This document shows positions 1 through 8,641 of a stretch of 64,000 nt of DNA, piece by piece. Both the position numbers and the translations under genes were made by a program. The notes under the pieces are model-generated. The model searched no databases. It saw only the letters and a program-made list of their open reading frames with translations, and was not told where the DNA came from. Each line of letters starts with the position of its first letter. Within the stretch, counting starts at the first letter, position 1. The DNA comes from SIG714 sp964638675 (lineage in GTDB: Bacteria; Bacillota; Clostridia; Oscillospirales; CAG-272): NCBI GenBank assembly GCA_964638675.1, contig CAZXAU010000002.1:1-64000 (forward strand), written 5' to 3'.

Positions 1-228
1 GAAACGCCTTCGTTTGCGATTTCCCTGTATAAAGAATATCGCGGACTGGGAATCGGGACAGAAATGATGAAGACCATGCTTGCAATTTTGAAAGATCGTG
101 GGTACAGACGAGCCTCTCTCGCTGTGCAAAAAGCAAATTACGCAGTTGAAATGTATCGTAAAGTCGGATTTGAAATTGTTGATGAAAACGACGAGGAATA
201 TATAATGGTGAATTGTTTGGTAATATAA
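1..228 (+). CDS. GNAT-family N-acetyltransferase, C-terminal part
   Basis: The reading frame is open from base 1 and ends at a TAA, so only the last 75 residues are in the window. The visible part has the acetyl-CoA binding signature of GNAT enzymes (EYRGLGIGTEMM, the Q/R-x-x-G-x-G/A loop), then a helix and the usual late A-x-x-M-Y-x-K-x-G-F motif (AVEMYRKVGFE). The family transfers acetyl groups from acetyl-CoA to amines or protein N-termini; the substrate cannot be read from this piece. The stop lies just before the ribosome binding site of the following oxidoreductase gene, so the two may be co-transcribed. Confidence 0.85.
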   Translation, partial: ETPSFAISLYKEYRGLGIGTEMMKTMLAILKDRGYRRASLAVQKANYAVEMYRKVGFEIVDENDEEYIMVNCLVI

Positions 229-254
229 ATTTTGATTTTACGGAGGAAATGTGC

Positions 255-944
255 GTGAAAACGGTTATTTTACATGGACAGAGTCATAAGGGTTCTACAT
301 ATCATATTGCTCACGAGTTAGCTGAAAAAATCGGCGGAGAGATCACTGAGTTTTTCTTGCCGAGAGATTTCGGTGAATTCTGCGTCGGATGTACTGCATG
401 CTTCACCGAATCTGAGACAAAGTGTCCTCACTATGAAAAGCTGTCTCATATCACAAAGGCGATAGATGAAGCCGATGTGCTGATTTTCGCGAGTCCGGTT
501 TATGTCTACCACGCAACCGGGGCGATGAAGGCACTGCTTGACCATTACGGATGGCGTTGGATGGTGCATCGCCCTGATGAAAGGATGTTTTCAAAGCAAG
601 CTGTCTGCATTTCCACTGCAGCAGGTGCGGGAATGAAAAGCACTAATCGGGACATGGCGGACAGTGCTTTCTGGTGGGGTGTGGCAAAAGTTTACAAGTA
701 CGGCATAGCTGTTGCGGAAACATCATGGGGGCGTGTCAGTGAAAAGAAAAAGCAGCGTGTAGAAAAACAGCTTTCCGCACTAGCCCGTAAAATCTCAAAT
801 AAGCAAGGACATGTCAAGCCATCGCTTAAAACAAAGCTCTTTTTCTCGGTCATGCGTCAGATGCAAAAGCATGGCTGGAATAAGGCGGACGCAGATTATT
901 GGAAAGACAAGGGCTGGATCGGAAAAAAACGCCCGTGGAAATAA
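255..944 (+). CDS. Flavodoxin-like NAD(P)H-dependent FMN oxidoreductase
   Basis: About 229 residues with a flavodoxin-like fold. The N-terminus KTVILHGQSHKGST is a strand followed by an FMN-phosphate loop, and a later ASPVYVYHATGAMKALLD segment is the typical second flavin-binding region of the NADPH-dependent FMN reductase family. A cysteine cluster (CVGCTACF, then KCPHY) near residue 50 resembles family members that bind an extra cofactor or form disulfides. The start is a GTG 8 bases after a GGAGG. An in-frame ATG 6 bases upstream is too close to that site, and an earlier ATG at 213 overlaps the previous gene and has no ribosome binding site. Likely a cytosolic flavoprotein; the substrate is unknown. 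Confidence 0.8.
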   Translation: MKTVILHGQSHKGSTYHIAHELAEKIGGEITEFFLPRDFGEFCVGCTACFTESETKCPHYEKLSHITKAIDEADVLIFASPVYVYHATGAMKALLDHYGWRWMVHRPDERMFSKQAVCISTAAGAGMKSTNRDMADSAFWWGVAKVYKYGIAVAETSWGRVSEKKKQRVEKQLSALARKISNKQGHVKPSLKTKLFFSVMRQMQKHGWNKADADYWKDKGWIGKKRPWK

Positions 945-964
945 TGCAAAACGAGGTTTTGTAA

Positions 965-1531
965 ATGAACAAAAAAATATTCGAGATGAGTCTTGAAGAG
1001 TTGTGGCAGCTCTTTCCGATTTTTCTGACCGGGCATGATGAGCGCTGGGCAAAATGGTATGCCGAAGAAGAAAGGATTTTGAAAGAATGCCTTCCCGCAG
1101 AGCTTACAGTACGCATCAGTCATATCGGAAGCACAGCGATAACCGGAATATGGGCAAAGCCAATTATCGATATTCTTGTTGAAGTTATGCCGGATACTGA
1201 CCTTCACGAGTTTAAGCCCGTTCTTGAGCCTGCAGGATATCTGTGTATGTGTGAGAGCGACCGTAGGATATCATTCAACAAAGGATATACGGAAAACGGA
1301 TTTGCACAGAAAGTATTTCATGTGCATCTTCGCAAAAGCGGCGATAATGATGAGCTGTATTTTCGTGATTACCTGAACGCTCACCACGATGTGGCAAAGG
1401 AATATGAGAAATTGAAGCTCTGTTTATGGAAGCAGTATGAACATGACAGAGACGGTTATACCGAAAGAAAAACAGCCTTTGTTAAATTATATACACAAAA
1501 AGCAAAACAAGAATTCAAAGACAGGTATTGA
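965..1531 (+). CDS. GrpB family protein (UPF0157)
   Basis: 188 residues matching the GrpB/UPF0157 family, which has a nucleotidyltransferase-like fold. The diagnostic stretch is RISHIGSTAITGIWAKPIID, where the GS and the D-x-x-V pair correspond to the nucleotidyltransferase active-site motif, followed by the conserved F-H-V-H-L (VFHVHLRKSGD) and LYFRDYLNAH segments. Family members sometimes sit beside dephospho-CoA kinase, but their reaction is not established. A GAGG ribosome binding site precedes the ATG. It follows the oxidoreductase by 20 bases and is probably in the same transcript. Confidence 0.85.
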   Translation: MNKKIFEMSLEELWQLFPIFLTGHDERWAKWYAEEERILKECLPAELTVRISHIGSTAITGIWAKPIIDILVEVMPDTDLHEFKPVLEPAGYLCMCESDRRISFNKGYTENGFAQKVFHVHLRKSGDNDELYFRDYLNAHHDVAKEYEKLKLCLWKQYEHDRDGYTERKTAFVKLYTQKAKQEFKDRY

Positions 1532-1600
1532 AAAATATTACGGTACCCGATAAAGATCAGACAATCTGGAACAGATTTATACTTTCCAAGCGGGGTGTAA

Positions 1601-1753
1601 GTCCGAAAAAAATATTTTTTAGACAGTGTTTTGTGGCTTTCGCCATCTGAACGAACCGATTCCCCTCAAATCGGCGGCGATTTTTCAGTGCAAAACCAGC
1701 TCCAATTCCACAAAAAAGGAGGCTTTCGCAATGCGAAAGCAATGATCATAAAT
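1601..1753 (+). repeat. Start-codon-linked structured repeat, copy 1
   Basis: First of six related copies (others at 12096, 21219, 33061, 33626, 35065). Order of parts: an AT-rich 5' hairpin (1601-1624), the conserved GTGTTTTGTGGCTTTCGCC block, a GGCGGCGATTTT block, CAGTGCAAAACCAGC, CCAATTCCAC, an AAAGGAGG ribosome binding site, the hairpin GCTTTCGCAATGCGAAAGC, then ATGATCATAAAT directly before the ATG of the next gene. This copy has an extra segment after the first block. It is open in frame with the gene, which gives a false N-terminal extension. Confidence 0.85.
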
Positions 1754-2341
1754 ATGGTTTATAAAATTATCGCATTTATTATCTTAGCGGCATTTTACGG
1801 TTGTTACTTTATAAAGATGCTCAGTCAATTCAAAAAAGGAATCAAAACCGACAGACTCGGCAGGGGAAAATCGGGTTCGGTGAAATTGATTGAGATCTCA
1901 GTGAAGATCGCTTCCCTGTTATGCCCGACAGCCGAGATCGTCAGCATCATCCTCGGTGTTTCTATGTTTTCAAAGCCGTGGCGAATTACCGGAGCGTGTA
2001 TCGGAGCGCTCGGAGCTGTCGTTTTTATCATTTCAGTCATAACCATGTCTGACAGCTGGAGAGCAGGCGTTCCGGAGAAAAAGGAAACAAGACTTGTGAC
2101 GGGCGGTATTTATAAGATAAGCCGTAATCCTGCCTTTCTCGGCTTCGATCTTGTATACATAGGAATTCTTTTGATATTCTTTAATTATTGGCTGTTTGCA
2201 ATTACTGTTGTTACGGTAATTATGTTTCATTTGCAGATTGTCAATGTTGAGGAAGATTTTTTGACCGCTGAATTCGGTGAAGAATATTTAATTTATAAAA
2301 ACAAAGTGTGCAGATATATCGGAAGGAAGCTTCACCGATAA
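1754..2341 (+). CDS. Isoprenylcysteine carboxyl methyltransferase-like membrane protein
   Basis: About 195 residues with four or five hydrophobic membrane segments. The C-terminal half carries the ICMT/PEMT-type methyltransferase pattern: LVTGGIYKISRNPAFLG, a membrane hairpin, then VEEDFLTAEFGEEYLIYKN. In the family these segments bind S-adenosylmethionine at the membrane. In bacteria the substrate is generally unknown, since isoprenylated proteins are rare. The start is the ATG at the end of the upstream repeat. The open frame continues upstream to 1631, but that part is repeat sequence and is probably untranslated. An in-frame ATG at 1742 inside the repeat is an alternative start. Confidence 0.75.
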   Translation: MVYKIIAFIILAAFYGCYFIKMLSQFKKGIKTDRLGRGKSGSVKLIEISVKIASLLCPTAEIVSIILGVSMFSKPWRITGACIGALGAVVFIISVITMSDSWRAGVPEKKETRLVTGGIYKISRNPAFLGFDLVYIGILLIFFNYWLFAITVVTVIMFHLQIVNVEEDFLTAEFGEEYLIYKNKVCRYIGRKLHR

Positions 2342-2379
2342 CAGCAAGCTGACTATTACAGACGAAAGGAGCACCGAGA

Positions 2380-3624
2380 ATGGCATATAATGAACTGATA
2401 AAGCACTTTGAGAAGATCAGAACGTACATGAGAGAATTCTATGTATACGGATTCAAAAGCCGAAACGAATACGATTCTAAGAGTGCACGCTCATACGATG
2501 ACGAACGCCGCAGAATCGAAAGCTGGCTCGGCAACTATATGCGATTCACGCAGACAACCGAGGGTAAAAGCATATTTTTATCGGTTGACAGTAGGGTAAC
2601 TAATAAAAATCCTTTCTATAAAGCATGGAAAGCAAAAAGCTTCACCGATAAAGATATCACACTGCACTTTGCAATTTTTGATATTCTGTATGCCCCAGAG
2701 ATCAGGAAAACTTCAGCTGAGCTTGTCAAAGATATCGACAAAATGCTGAATTACTCAATGACATTTGATGAATCGGCCCTGCGTAAGAAGCTCAAGGAAT
2801 ACACAGAAGAGGGCATGATCCGCATAGAAAAAAGCGGCAGAAAGGTTTTATACAGCCGTACTGCCAACTGCGATATATCCGGGCTTGAAGATCTGATCGA
2901 TTTTTTCAGCGAAGTATCACCCTGCGGAGTGATCGGATCGTTTTTGCAGGATAAACAGCCGAAGCATGACGAGCTTTTTTGCTTCAAGCACCACTATATA
3001 ACACAGGCGATCGACAGCGATATTCTGGCTGTTTTATTCTCTGCGATGCGGGAAAAGAGATACATAACCCTTGATAATCTCGGTAAATATTCGGATAAAC
3101 CTAAGACAATACGACTTGTGCCGCTTAAGATTTACATAAGCTCGCAAAATTCACGTCAGAATTTAATTGCCTATCATGTTAATGCGAAACGGTTCAACTC
3201 ATATCGATTGGATTATGTGTCAAACATAAAGCTTGAAGAAGTCTGCGAGCAATTCGACAGCCTAAGAAACACTCTCGAAAAATCAGAAAAATATATGTGG
3301 GGAGTCAATTGTAATTTTAATCTGAAGCGTACCGAGCATGTCGAATTCGGGCTGAAGATAGAGCCTGACGAGGGTTATATAATCAGAAGATTGGAACGAG
3401 AAAAAAGATGCGGCAGAGTCGAGAAGATCGATGACACGCACTATCGCTATGTTGCAGAAGTTTTCGATACAAATGAAATGCTCCCTTGGATAAGAACCTT
3501 TATATCAAGGATAACGGTCATGAATTTTTCAAACAGGACAGCCGAAAACAGATTCAAGAATGATATACTTGAAATGTACCGTATGTACGGAATTGACGGG
3601 GGTGAGAGCGATGATATTCAGTGA
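2380..3624 (+). CDS. WYL domain-containing regulator (first of pair)
   Basis: 414 residues. The N-terminal third is helical and charged and suggests a winged-helix DNA-binding region (FDESALRKKLKEYTEEGMIRIE around residue 130). The middle has a WYL-type ligand-binding domain: KRYITLDNLGKY, RLVPLKIYISSQNSRQNLIAYHV and FNSYRLDYVSNIKLEE are its successive strands. The C-terminal part resembles the WCX extension. WYL proteins are usually transcriptional regulators that sense nucleic-acid-type ligands. The gene overlaps the next WYL gene by 14 bases, and RtcB follows. The ribosome binding site is AAAGGAG. The function is inferred to be control of the RNA-repair gene. Confidence 0.75.
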   Translation: MAYNELIKHFEKIRTYMREFYVYGFKSRNEYDSKSARSYDDERRRIESWLGNYMRFTQTTEGKSIFLSVDSRVTNKNPFYKAWKAKSFTDKDITLHFAIFDILYAPEIRKTSAELVKDIDKMLNYSMTFDESALRKKLKEYTEEGMIRIEKSGRKVLYSRTANCDISGLEDLIDFFSEVSPCGVIGSFLQDKQPKHDELFCFKHHYITQAIDSDILAVLFSAMREKRYITLDNLGKYSDKPKTIRLVPLKIYISSQNSRQNLIAYHVNAKRFNSYRLDYVSNIKLEEVCEQFDSLRNTLEKSEKYMWGVNCNFNLKRTEHVEFGLKIEPDEGYIIRRLEREKRCGRVEKIDDTHYRYVAEVFDTNEMLPWIRTFISRITVMNFSNRTAENRFKNDILEMYRMYGIDGGESDDIQ

Positions 3625-4525
3625 ATTGTATTCGGCATATTACAACGCCGTTGCAAAAATCATCGAAAAAGCACTTGATTCAGATTCAAGCATAAGTGAA
3701 AAAGAGATCAAAGAATGCATTTTCGATCAGGCATTTTCGGAAAGCGTATTGACGATCCTTCCGGCACTCAGATCAGGGAAATGGAAGCTGTTCAATGACG
3801 ATATGTCGCCGATAATAAAGCATAAGCCCACAATGCCTCTAACAAATGTCGAAAAGCAATGGCTCAAAGCGATATCAGAAGACCCGAGGATCAGACTGTT
3901 TGGCGTAGAATTACCGGATCTTGAGGATGTACAGCCGCTTTTCACCAAAGATGACTACAGAATATATGACTGCTATAATGACGGCGACCCTTATGAAGAT
4001 GAAGCTTATATAAAACATTTCCGGACACTCCTCTCGGCTATAAAAAATAAAATGCCTGTCAGAATAAGAATGACAAACAAACAGGGCAGGACAATAAAAA
4101 GCTCTTTTATCCCTACAGGCTTTGAGTATTCAATGAAGGACGACAAAATCAGGGTCATCACCAAGGGCTGTAAATTCAGACGATTTAACCTCGGAAAAAT
4201 AACATATTGTGAACTATATGACGGTCAGCTTCCCTTAAATCAAAAAAGCCAGACAGAAAATCTAAAGGATCTGACTCTCAAGATATACGATGAACGCAAC
4301 GCACTCGAAAGAGCAATGCTCCATTTCGCACACTTTGAAAAACGGGTGGAAAAGTGTGATAAAAAAACATATATACTGCACCTCAGCTATTATGAAGATG
4401 ATGAAACCGAAATCGTAATAAGAGTGCTGTCATTCGGCCCCTGCGTAAAGGTTCTGTCTCCTCAGAGCTTCATAGAATTGATAAAAAAACGGCTGATTTC
4501 TCAAAAAAGTTGCGAACTCAAATGA
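3611..4525 (+). CDS. WYL domain-containing regulator (second of pair)
   Basis: About 304 residues. It is related in layout to the preceding protein but shorter at the N-terminus. The WYL-type core is visible as MPVRIRMTNKQGRTIKSSFIP, GFEYSMKDDKIRVITKG and FRRFNLGKITYCELYD, followed by a C-terminal alpha/beta extension (KTYILHLSYYEDDETEIVIRV). The chosen ATG follows GGGGGTGAGAGCG; the upstream start at 3560 would extend the overlap with the first gene. The 14-base overlap suggests translational coupling and possibly a heteromeric regulator. The stop codon lies inside the terminator hairpin. Confidence 0.75.
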   Translation: MIFSELYSAYYNAVAKIIEKALDSDSSISEKEIKECIFDQAFSESVLTILPALRSGKWKLFNDDMSPIIKHKPTMPLTNVEKQWLKAISEDPRIRLFGVELPDLEDVQPLFTKDDYRIYDCYNDGDPYEDEAYIKHFRTLLSAIKNKMPVRIRMTNKQGRTIKSSFIPTGFEYSMKDDKIRVITKGCKFRRFNLGKITYCELYDGQLPLNQKSQTENLKDLTLKIYDERNALERAMLHFAHFEKRVEKCDKKTYILHLSYYEDDETEIVIRVLSFGPCVKVLSPQSFIELIKKRLISQKSCELK

Positions 4526-4542
4526 GTTCGCAACTTTTTTTC
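4503..4542 (+). terminator. Rho-independent terminator after WYL pair
   Basis: A near-perfect hairpin, AGTTGCGAACTC / GAGTTCGCAACT with an AAAT loop, followed by a run of T. The stop codon of the second WYL gene lies in the loop/3' arm. It separates the WYL pair from rtcB, which therefore has its own promoter. Confidence 0.9.
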
Positions 4543-4566
4543 CGTGAAAATAAGTAAAAATTTTCA

Positions 4567-4605
4567 TATAATATGCACATCAGATGCAGATGAGAGATCT
4601 GCATC
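4567..4605 (+). promoter_or_regulatory. rtcB promoter -10 and inverted repeat (candidate WYL operator)
   Basis: A consensus -10 TATAAT lies at 4567-4572; the -35 is weak (TGAAAA, 16 bases upstream). Eleven bases downstream begins a perfect 9-base inverted repeat, GATGCAGAT / ATCTGCATC (4583-4591 and 4597-4605). Its position at or just after the transcription start is that of an operator. The two WYL proteins encoded just upstream are the obvious candidates to bind it; that link is inference. Confidence 0.5.
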
Positions 4606-4660
4606 TATCAAGGATAATATTATTAAGCGATAAAAAAACGTTTTAAAAAGGAGCAGAGTC

Positions 4661-5863
4661 ATGTTAGAGATCAAAGGAAAAATCAACACAGCGATATGTT
4701 ATGCAAATATAATTGAAGATTCTGCAATCGAACAGATCCGCAGAATGTGTGACCATGAATTCACAGAGAATTCAAATATCAGGATCATGCCGGATGTCCA
4801 TTCGGGCAAAGGCTGTACTATCGGTACCACAATGACGATCACCGATAAGGCAGTTCCTAATATTGTCGGAGTTGATATCGGATGCGGAATGTATACAGTA
4901 GAGCTTGATAAAAAAGAGATCGACTTTGTAAAAACAGATGAAGCCGCCCACTATATACCCAGTGGAATGAATGTCTGGGAGGGCCGTGTTGAGCGATTTG
5001 ACCTGACGGCACTGCGTTGCCACAGACATCTCAGGAATTCAAAGCGTCTTGAGAGAAGTCTCGGAACGCTCGGCGGCGGAAATCACTTTATTGAGATCGA
5101 TTCTGCCGATGACGGCAGGAAATATCTTGTCATACATTCGGGAAGCCGCAACCTCGGAAAGCAGGTAGCAGAATACTATCAGAGTTTAGCCGTAGAACTG
5201 AACAAGGGAAAACAAACCTACTTTGAAAAAAGAGATGAGCTGATATCAAGCTATAAAGCGCAGGGCAGACGAAGCGAGATCCAGGCAGAATTAAAAAGGC
5301 TTGAAAAAGACTGGAAAGCCTTAGAGCTGACAGTTCCCGAGGATCTCTGCCATCTGTACGGTTCATATCTTGAGGATTACCTGCACGATGTCGAGATATG
5401 CCAGCAATTCGCAAAGCGAAACCGTGAGAAAATGGCTGAAATAATTCTGGAGCGCACCGGAATGAATGCTATATCGTCATTCCACACGATTCACAACTAT
5501 ATCGATACCGAGGAGATGATCCTGCGTAAGGGTGCAATTTCAGCCCACAAGGATGAGCATGTCCTGATCCCGATAAACATGAGAGACGGAAGCATCCTTG
5601 CAAAAGGCAGGGGAAACCCCGATTGGAATTACTCGGCCCCCCACGGCGCAGGACGTATCATGTCAAGGGCTACAGCTAAAGAGTTCCTCAACCTTGAAGA
5701 GTATAAAAAGAGCATGGAGGGCATATACAGTACATCGATAAACGAAGATACACTTGACGAAGCACCTATGGCGTATAAGTCCCTCTCAGATATAATCGAT
5801 GTCATAGGTCAGACGGTCGATATTCTTCAGATATTAAAGCCTGTATATAATTTTAAGGCCTAA
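4661..5863 (+). CDS. rtcB: RNA-splicing ligase RtcB
   Basis: 400 residues, close to the usual length of about 400. RtcB joins RNA 2',3'-cyclic phosphate or 3'-phosphate ends to 5'-OH ends using GTP and Mn2+, in tRNA splicing or RNA repair. Metal-binding and catalytic motifs are all visible: MPDVHSGKG near residue 43, GVDIGCGMY with Asp72 and Cys75, GGGNHFIEI with His142, VIHSGSRNLGK with His159, SFHTIHNYID with His278, and SAPHGAGRIMSR, in which His328 should carry the GMP. A good AAAGGAG site precedes the ATG. The preceding WYL pair points to regulated RNA repair rather than housekeeping tRNA splicing. Confidence 0.95.
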   Translation: MLEIKGKINTAICYANIIEDSAIEQIRRMCDHEFTENSNIRIMPDVHSGKGCTIGTTMTITDKAVPNIVGVDIGCGMYTVELDKKEIDFVKTDEAAHYIPSGMNVWEGRVERFDLTALRCHRHLRNSKRLERSLGTLGGGNHFIEIDSADDGRKYLVIHSGSRNLGKQVAEYYQSLAVELNKGKQTYFEKRDELISSYKAQGRRSEIQAELKRLEKDWKALELTVPEDLCHLYGSYLEDYLHDVEICQQFAKRNREKMAEIILERTGMNAISSFHTIHNYIDTEEMILRKGAISAHKDEHVLIPINMRDGSILAKGRGNPDWNYSAPHGAGRIMSRATAKEFLNLEEYKKSMEGIYSTSINEDTLDEAPMAYKSLSDIIDVIGQTVDILQILKPVYNFKA

Positions 5864-5896
5864 GATATGTTGCTATATACAAATATGGAGGTTAAT

Positions 5897-6457
5897 ATGT
5901 GTAATATGAACGGAAAATTAAAAGAACATGGCATACGCTTCCTCAAAGGAATGACTCAAGAAGATATCTTCAAAATTCAAGAGATCTACGGCATCATACT
6001 TCCGAAATCGCTGATCGATTTTTACGGTCAAGGGATTCCTTATATCGATGATGAGCATAATAGTTTTCCGAATTGGACAGATTATTCGCAAAACAATATT
6101 TTGAAGATCAAAGAGCGGATTGAAGCTCCGATCAAGTGGCTTTCGCTCGCCGTTAAAGACGGTTTTTGGCTTCCCTGTTGGGGATCTCCCGACAACAAGT
6201 CGGAGCATTTCCGCAAAATCGCCGCTAATGCCCCGAAATTGATCCCGATATATTCACACCGATATATCCCGATGATCGCCGATTCGGATGACCCGCCTGT
6301 TATTTCGACTGTCGGAAGTGATATTATTTATTATGGAAGTAATCTGCAAGAATATCTGAATAATGAATTTCTGAACGACGGATGCCTGACTCTAAGCAAC
6401 AAGAAGGTATATATCCCTTTTTGGAGTGAAATAATCGACAGAAACAGCAATCAATAA
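5897..6457 (+). CDS. SMI1/KNR4 family protein
   Basis: About 186 residues. The N-terminal part FKIQEIYGIILPKSLIDFYG is the SMI1/KNR4 opening motif (a helix, then L-P-x-S-L-x-x-F-Y). The middle has WLPCWG and the tail has PVISTVGSDIIYYGSNLQEYL, the typical last strand and helix. Many bacterial SMI1/KNR4 proteins act as immunity proteins to contact-dependent or polymorphic toxins, but no toxin gene is visible nearby, so this role is not established. A GGAGG site 6 bases before ATG 5897 fixes the start over the ATG at 5867. It follows rtcB by 33 bases and may be in the same transcript. Confidence 0.7.
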   Translation: MCNMNGKLKEHGIRFLKGMTQEDIFKIQEIYGIILPKSLIDFYGQGIPYIDDEHNSFPNWTDYSQNNILKIKERIEAPIKWLSLAVKDGFWLPCWGSPDNKSEHFRKIAANAPKLIPIYSHRYIPMIADSDDPPVISTVGSDIIYYGSNLQEYLNNEFLNDGCLTLSNKKVYIPFWSEIIDRNSNQ

Positions 6458-6614
6458 GTCATTTGACAGCAATAATCAAAGCGCAATCGAATTGCGCACA
6501 CTGTTTTCGCATAATGCAACGGTTCGTTGCTTATTTTCCAACAACAGTTGGTTGAATAAAATACGCTGACATGCTATAATATCGGCAACAAAAGAAAGGT
6601 AGGCGTATAAATGT
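6458..6614. other. Intergenic region with three short hairpins
   Basis: No gene is seen. It holds three consecutive small inverted repeats: GCGCAAT/ATTGCGC with a 3-base loop (about 6480), GCAAC/GTTGC (about 6519) and CCAAC/GTTGG (about 6538). None has a T-run directly after it. A TATAAT at about 6575 may be the -10 of the next regulator gene. Confidence 0.4.
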
Positions 6615-7184
6615 ATGAAAATGAACTTTAACGAAAAATTGCAAAGCCTTCGCAAAACCAAAGGAATAACTCAAGAAGAACTTGCTGAAAAGCTTGATGT
6701 AACGAGACAAACGATATCAAAATGGGAGTGCGGAGAGTCAACTCCCGATTTCCGGAATCTTGTAAAGCTCAGCGAAATATTTGAGGTCTCGACAGACCAT
6801 CTTTTAAAAGATTCAGATGAATTGCAGGACGGTCAATGCGATGGACATATCGAAAACAATAATAACCCGCCATACGAAACACGTAATATAAAGATCGGCT
6901 TCGATAAAAAAAGCCTGCTCGGAGCGTGTCTGTTTGTTGTCGGCATGATCGGAATTATGATATTCTTTATTCTGTCGGTAGCATATCCGATGCACGTGCA
7001 AAATCAATACGGTTCATTTGACGGTCTGCTCGGCTTTTTGTTCTGGAAAAAAGCTATCTGGGCATTCTGTGTTCTGTGTATAATGTCGCTTATCGGATCG
7101 ATCCTGCTTATACTTCCGTTTTTCAAATCTAAAAAGGTTAATAATAAAGAAAAAACCGATTCAGAGGTTGAATCGGATCAATAA
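6615..7184 (+). CDS. XRE-family regulator with membrane C-terminus
   Basis: 189 residues. Residues 3-62 form a Cro/C1-type helix-turn-helix (LRKTKGITQEELAEKLDVTR, then QTISKWECGESTPD). Residues about 90-165 contain two hydrophobic segments (LLGACLFVVGMIGIMIFFIL and AFCVLCIMSLIGSILLILPF). This HTH plus two-helix membrane layout is common in Clostridia for small envelope-linked regulators; the signal is unknown. Start: ATG after GAAAGGTAGGCG. Its end overlaps the upstream open frame of the next gene but not its chosen start. Confidence 0.8.
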   Translation: MKMNFNEKLQSLRKTKGITQEELAEKLDVTRQTISKWECGESTPDFRNLVKLSEIFEVSTDHLLKDSDELQDGQCDGHIENNNNPPYETRNIKIGFDKKSLLGACLFVVGMIGIMIFFILSVAYPMHVQNQYGSFDGLLGFLFWKKAIWAFCVLCIMSLIGSILLILPFFKSKKVNNKEKTDSEVESDQ

Positions 7185-7236
7185 TTTAAAAAGAAAATAT
7201 CAAAATAATTATTTGACAAGGCAAGGATGTGATCGT

Positions 7237-7758
7237 ATGATCGGTATATCGGCAACACATTTGCATTACATCGGCAATACAGAGTTCGAAAAGCGGCATG
7301 ATTACTGCGTACACGGAAAGGTCTCGCTCAACGTGAAGGGATGTATTATCTCGGGCAAAGACGAATGGTGTGTAAGTGCTTCGGCTCTCCGATTTATGCG
7401 ATCGGTACTGAACGATCACATATCGGGCGATGAAGAACATATGATACCCTGCTGTGGGCATTTTATGATCGCTTCAGACGATAAAAAAAGTGTACAGATC
7501 GTCGGATGCACGAACGGCATAGACTTTGACGTCATTCACGAGGGCGGGCGTGTTCTTATCAGAATCGCAAACGACGACCTCTTTTCGATATCCTTTTCCG
7601 AATATAAGAATGCCGTATTGATCTATGCCGATCAGATCGAAAGTTTTATGCGTAATTCCCCGTCAAGAATTTCTGATGACTTATTTGATAAAGACGGATA
7701 TAACGCATTTCGGAACGAGTGGCATGATCTCAAAAAAAGAATTGAAGCACTTGACTGA
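7237..7758 (+). CDS. Hypothetical protein
   Basis: About 173 residues, not recognised. It is a soluble alpha/beta protein with alternating strands (VSLNVKGCIISGKDEWCVSA, KSVQIVGCTNGIDFDVIHEGG, RVLIRIANDDLFSISFSEY) and a charged C-terminal helix (FRNEWHDLKKRIEAL). No signal peptide or membrane segment. The start at 7237 is chosen because an AAGGATG site lies about 8 bases before it; an earlier in-frame start at 7168 would overlap the preceding regulator. It probably belongs to the same transcript as that regulator. Confidence 0.6.
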   Translation: MIGISATHLHYIGNTEFEKRHDYCVHGKVSLNVKGCIISGKDEWCVSASALRFMRSVLNDHISGDEEHMIPCCGHFMIASDDKKSVQIVGCTNGIDFDVIHEGGRVLIRIANDDLFSISFSEYKNAVLIYADQIESFMRNSPSRISDDLFDKDGYNAFRNEWHDLKKRIEALD

Positions 7759-7775
7759 ATTTTACATCTTTTCTG

Positions 7776-8549
7776 TCACGCAATGGAATCAGCTCCGATT
7801 TCGACCCATGCCGGTCTGAAACCGCTGTTTATGGCTATGTTCCATGAGTGATAGTTTGAAATGCCCGTACCGTAGAACGGAATATATCCCATCTGCTCTA
7901 TCTTGTTTTTCAACAAAGTAACAAGATATGTACCGATTCCTTTAGATCTGTATTTCGGCAGAACATCAATTCCGATCTGGATCCATCCCGGGGCATCTTC
8001 TGAACCTCCTGCCATGCCCATTATTTCGTCACCGTCATATGCAACAACAACTATTCTGTCGGGACGCTGAGGCAGATATCTCTCACAGATCGCATTTGGA
8101 AATCTGCTGTCGCTGTAAAACATGTGAAATTCTTCTCCGTAATACCACCTTACCGTACACTCAATTTTGGGCTCGGTCTTATGAGATGGCAGGAACATGT
8201 GGTAGGTCTGTGTAAGAGTGTATGAAAACTTGTTGAGCTCTTTCTCAAGCCCCAATAAATTCGGCACTTCAAATAACCAATGACCGGTTTTATCTTTCAT
8301 ATATTTTCTGAGGAATGGATGCAAACAGGCATCTGCTGTAATAACTGCATTCGACCCCATAGTGACCATATGAAAGAAATACTTTTTATCGCTGTACATT
8401 CTCCGTCCGTCACAAAGCTTTGATTCGGTGAGTATATTAACCTTTTTACCGAAATCGTCAGGCGAACAGTTATATTCGATAGATAACAGCTTTAACAATT
8501 GCTGTTTACAGTCTGTTGTATTCATACTTGTTATTTCGTCTCCATTCAT
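7776..8549 (-). CDS. GNAT-family N-acetyltransferase
   Basis: 257 residues. The C-terminal half is a GNAT domain: RIVVVAYDGDEIMGMAGGSED, then IQIGIDVLPKYRSKGIGTYLV, which is the acetyl-CoA pyrophosphate loop (YRSKGIGTYL), and NYHSWNIAINSGFRPAWVE at the end. The N-terminal half (about 130 residues) is a family-specific extension also seen in two-domain GNAT proteins. The substrate is unknown. The start uses an AGGA site 7 bases upstream. Its 3' end faces the end of the preceding plus-strand gene 17 bases away. Confidence 0.8.
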   Translation of the reverse strand: MNGDEITSMNTTDCKQQLLKLLSIEYNCSPDDFGKKVNILTESKLCDGRRMYSDKKYFFHMVTMGSNAVITADACLHPFLRKYMKDKTGHWLFEVPNLLGLEKELNKFSYTLTQTYHMFLPSHKTEPKIECTVRWYYGEEFHMFYSDSRFPNAICERYLPQRPDRIVVVAYDGDEIMGMAGGSEDAPGWIQIGIDVLPKYRSKGIGTYLVTLLKNKIEQMGYIPFYGTGISNYHSWNIAINSGFRPAWVEIGADSIA

Positions 8550-8641
8550 AAATATTCCTGAACCATTTCACAACCTGCAACTGTTCGCCATTCCCATTTT
8601 AAAAGTGAATACCGCAAGTACGGTTTATTCATATAATTTAC

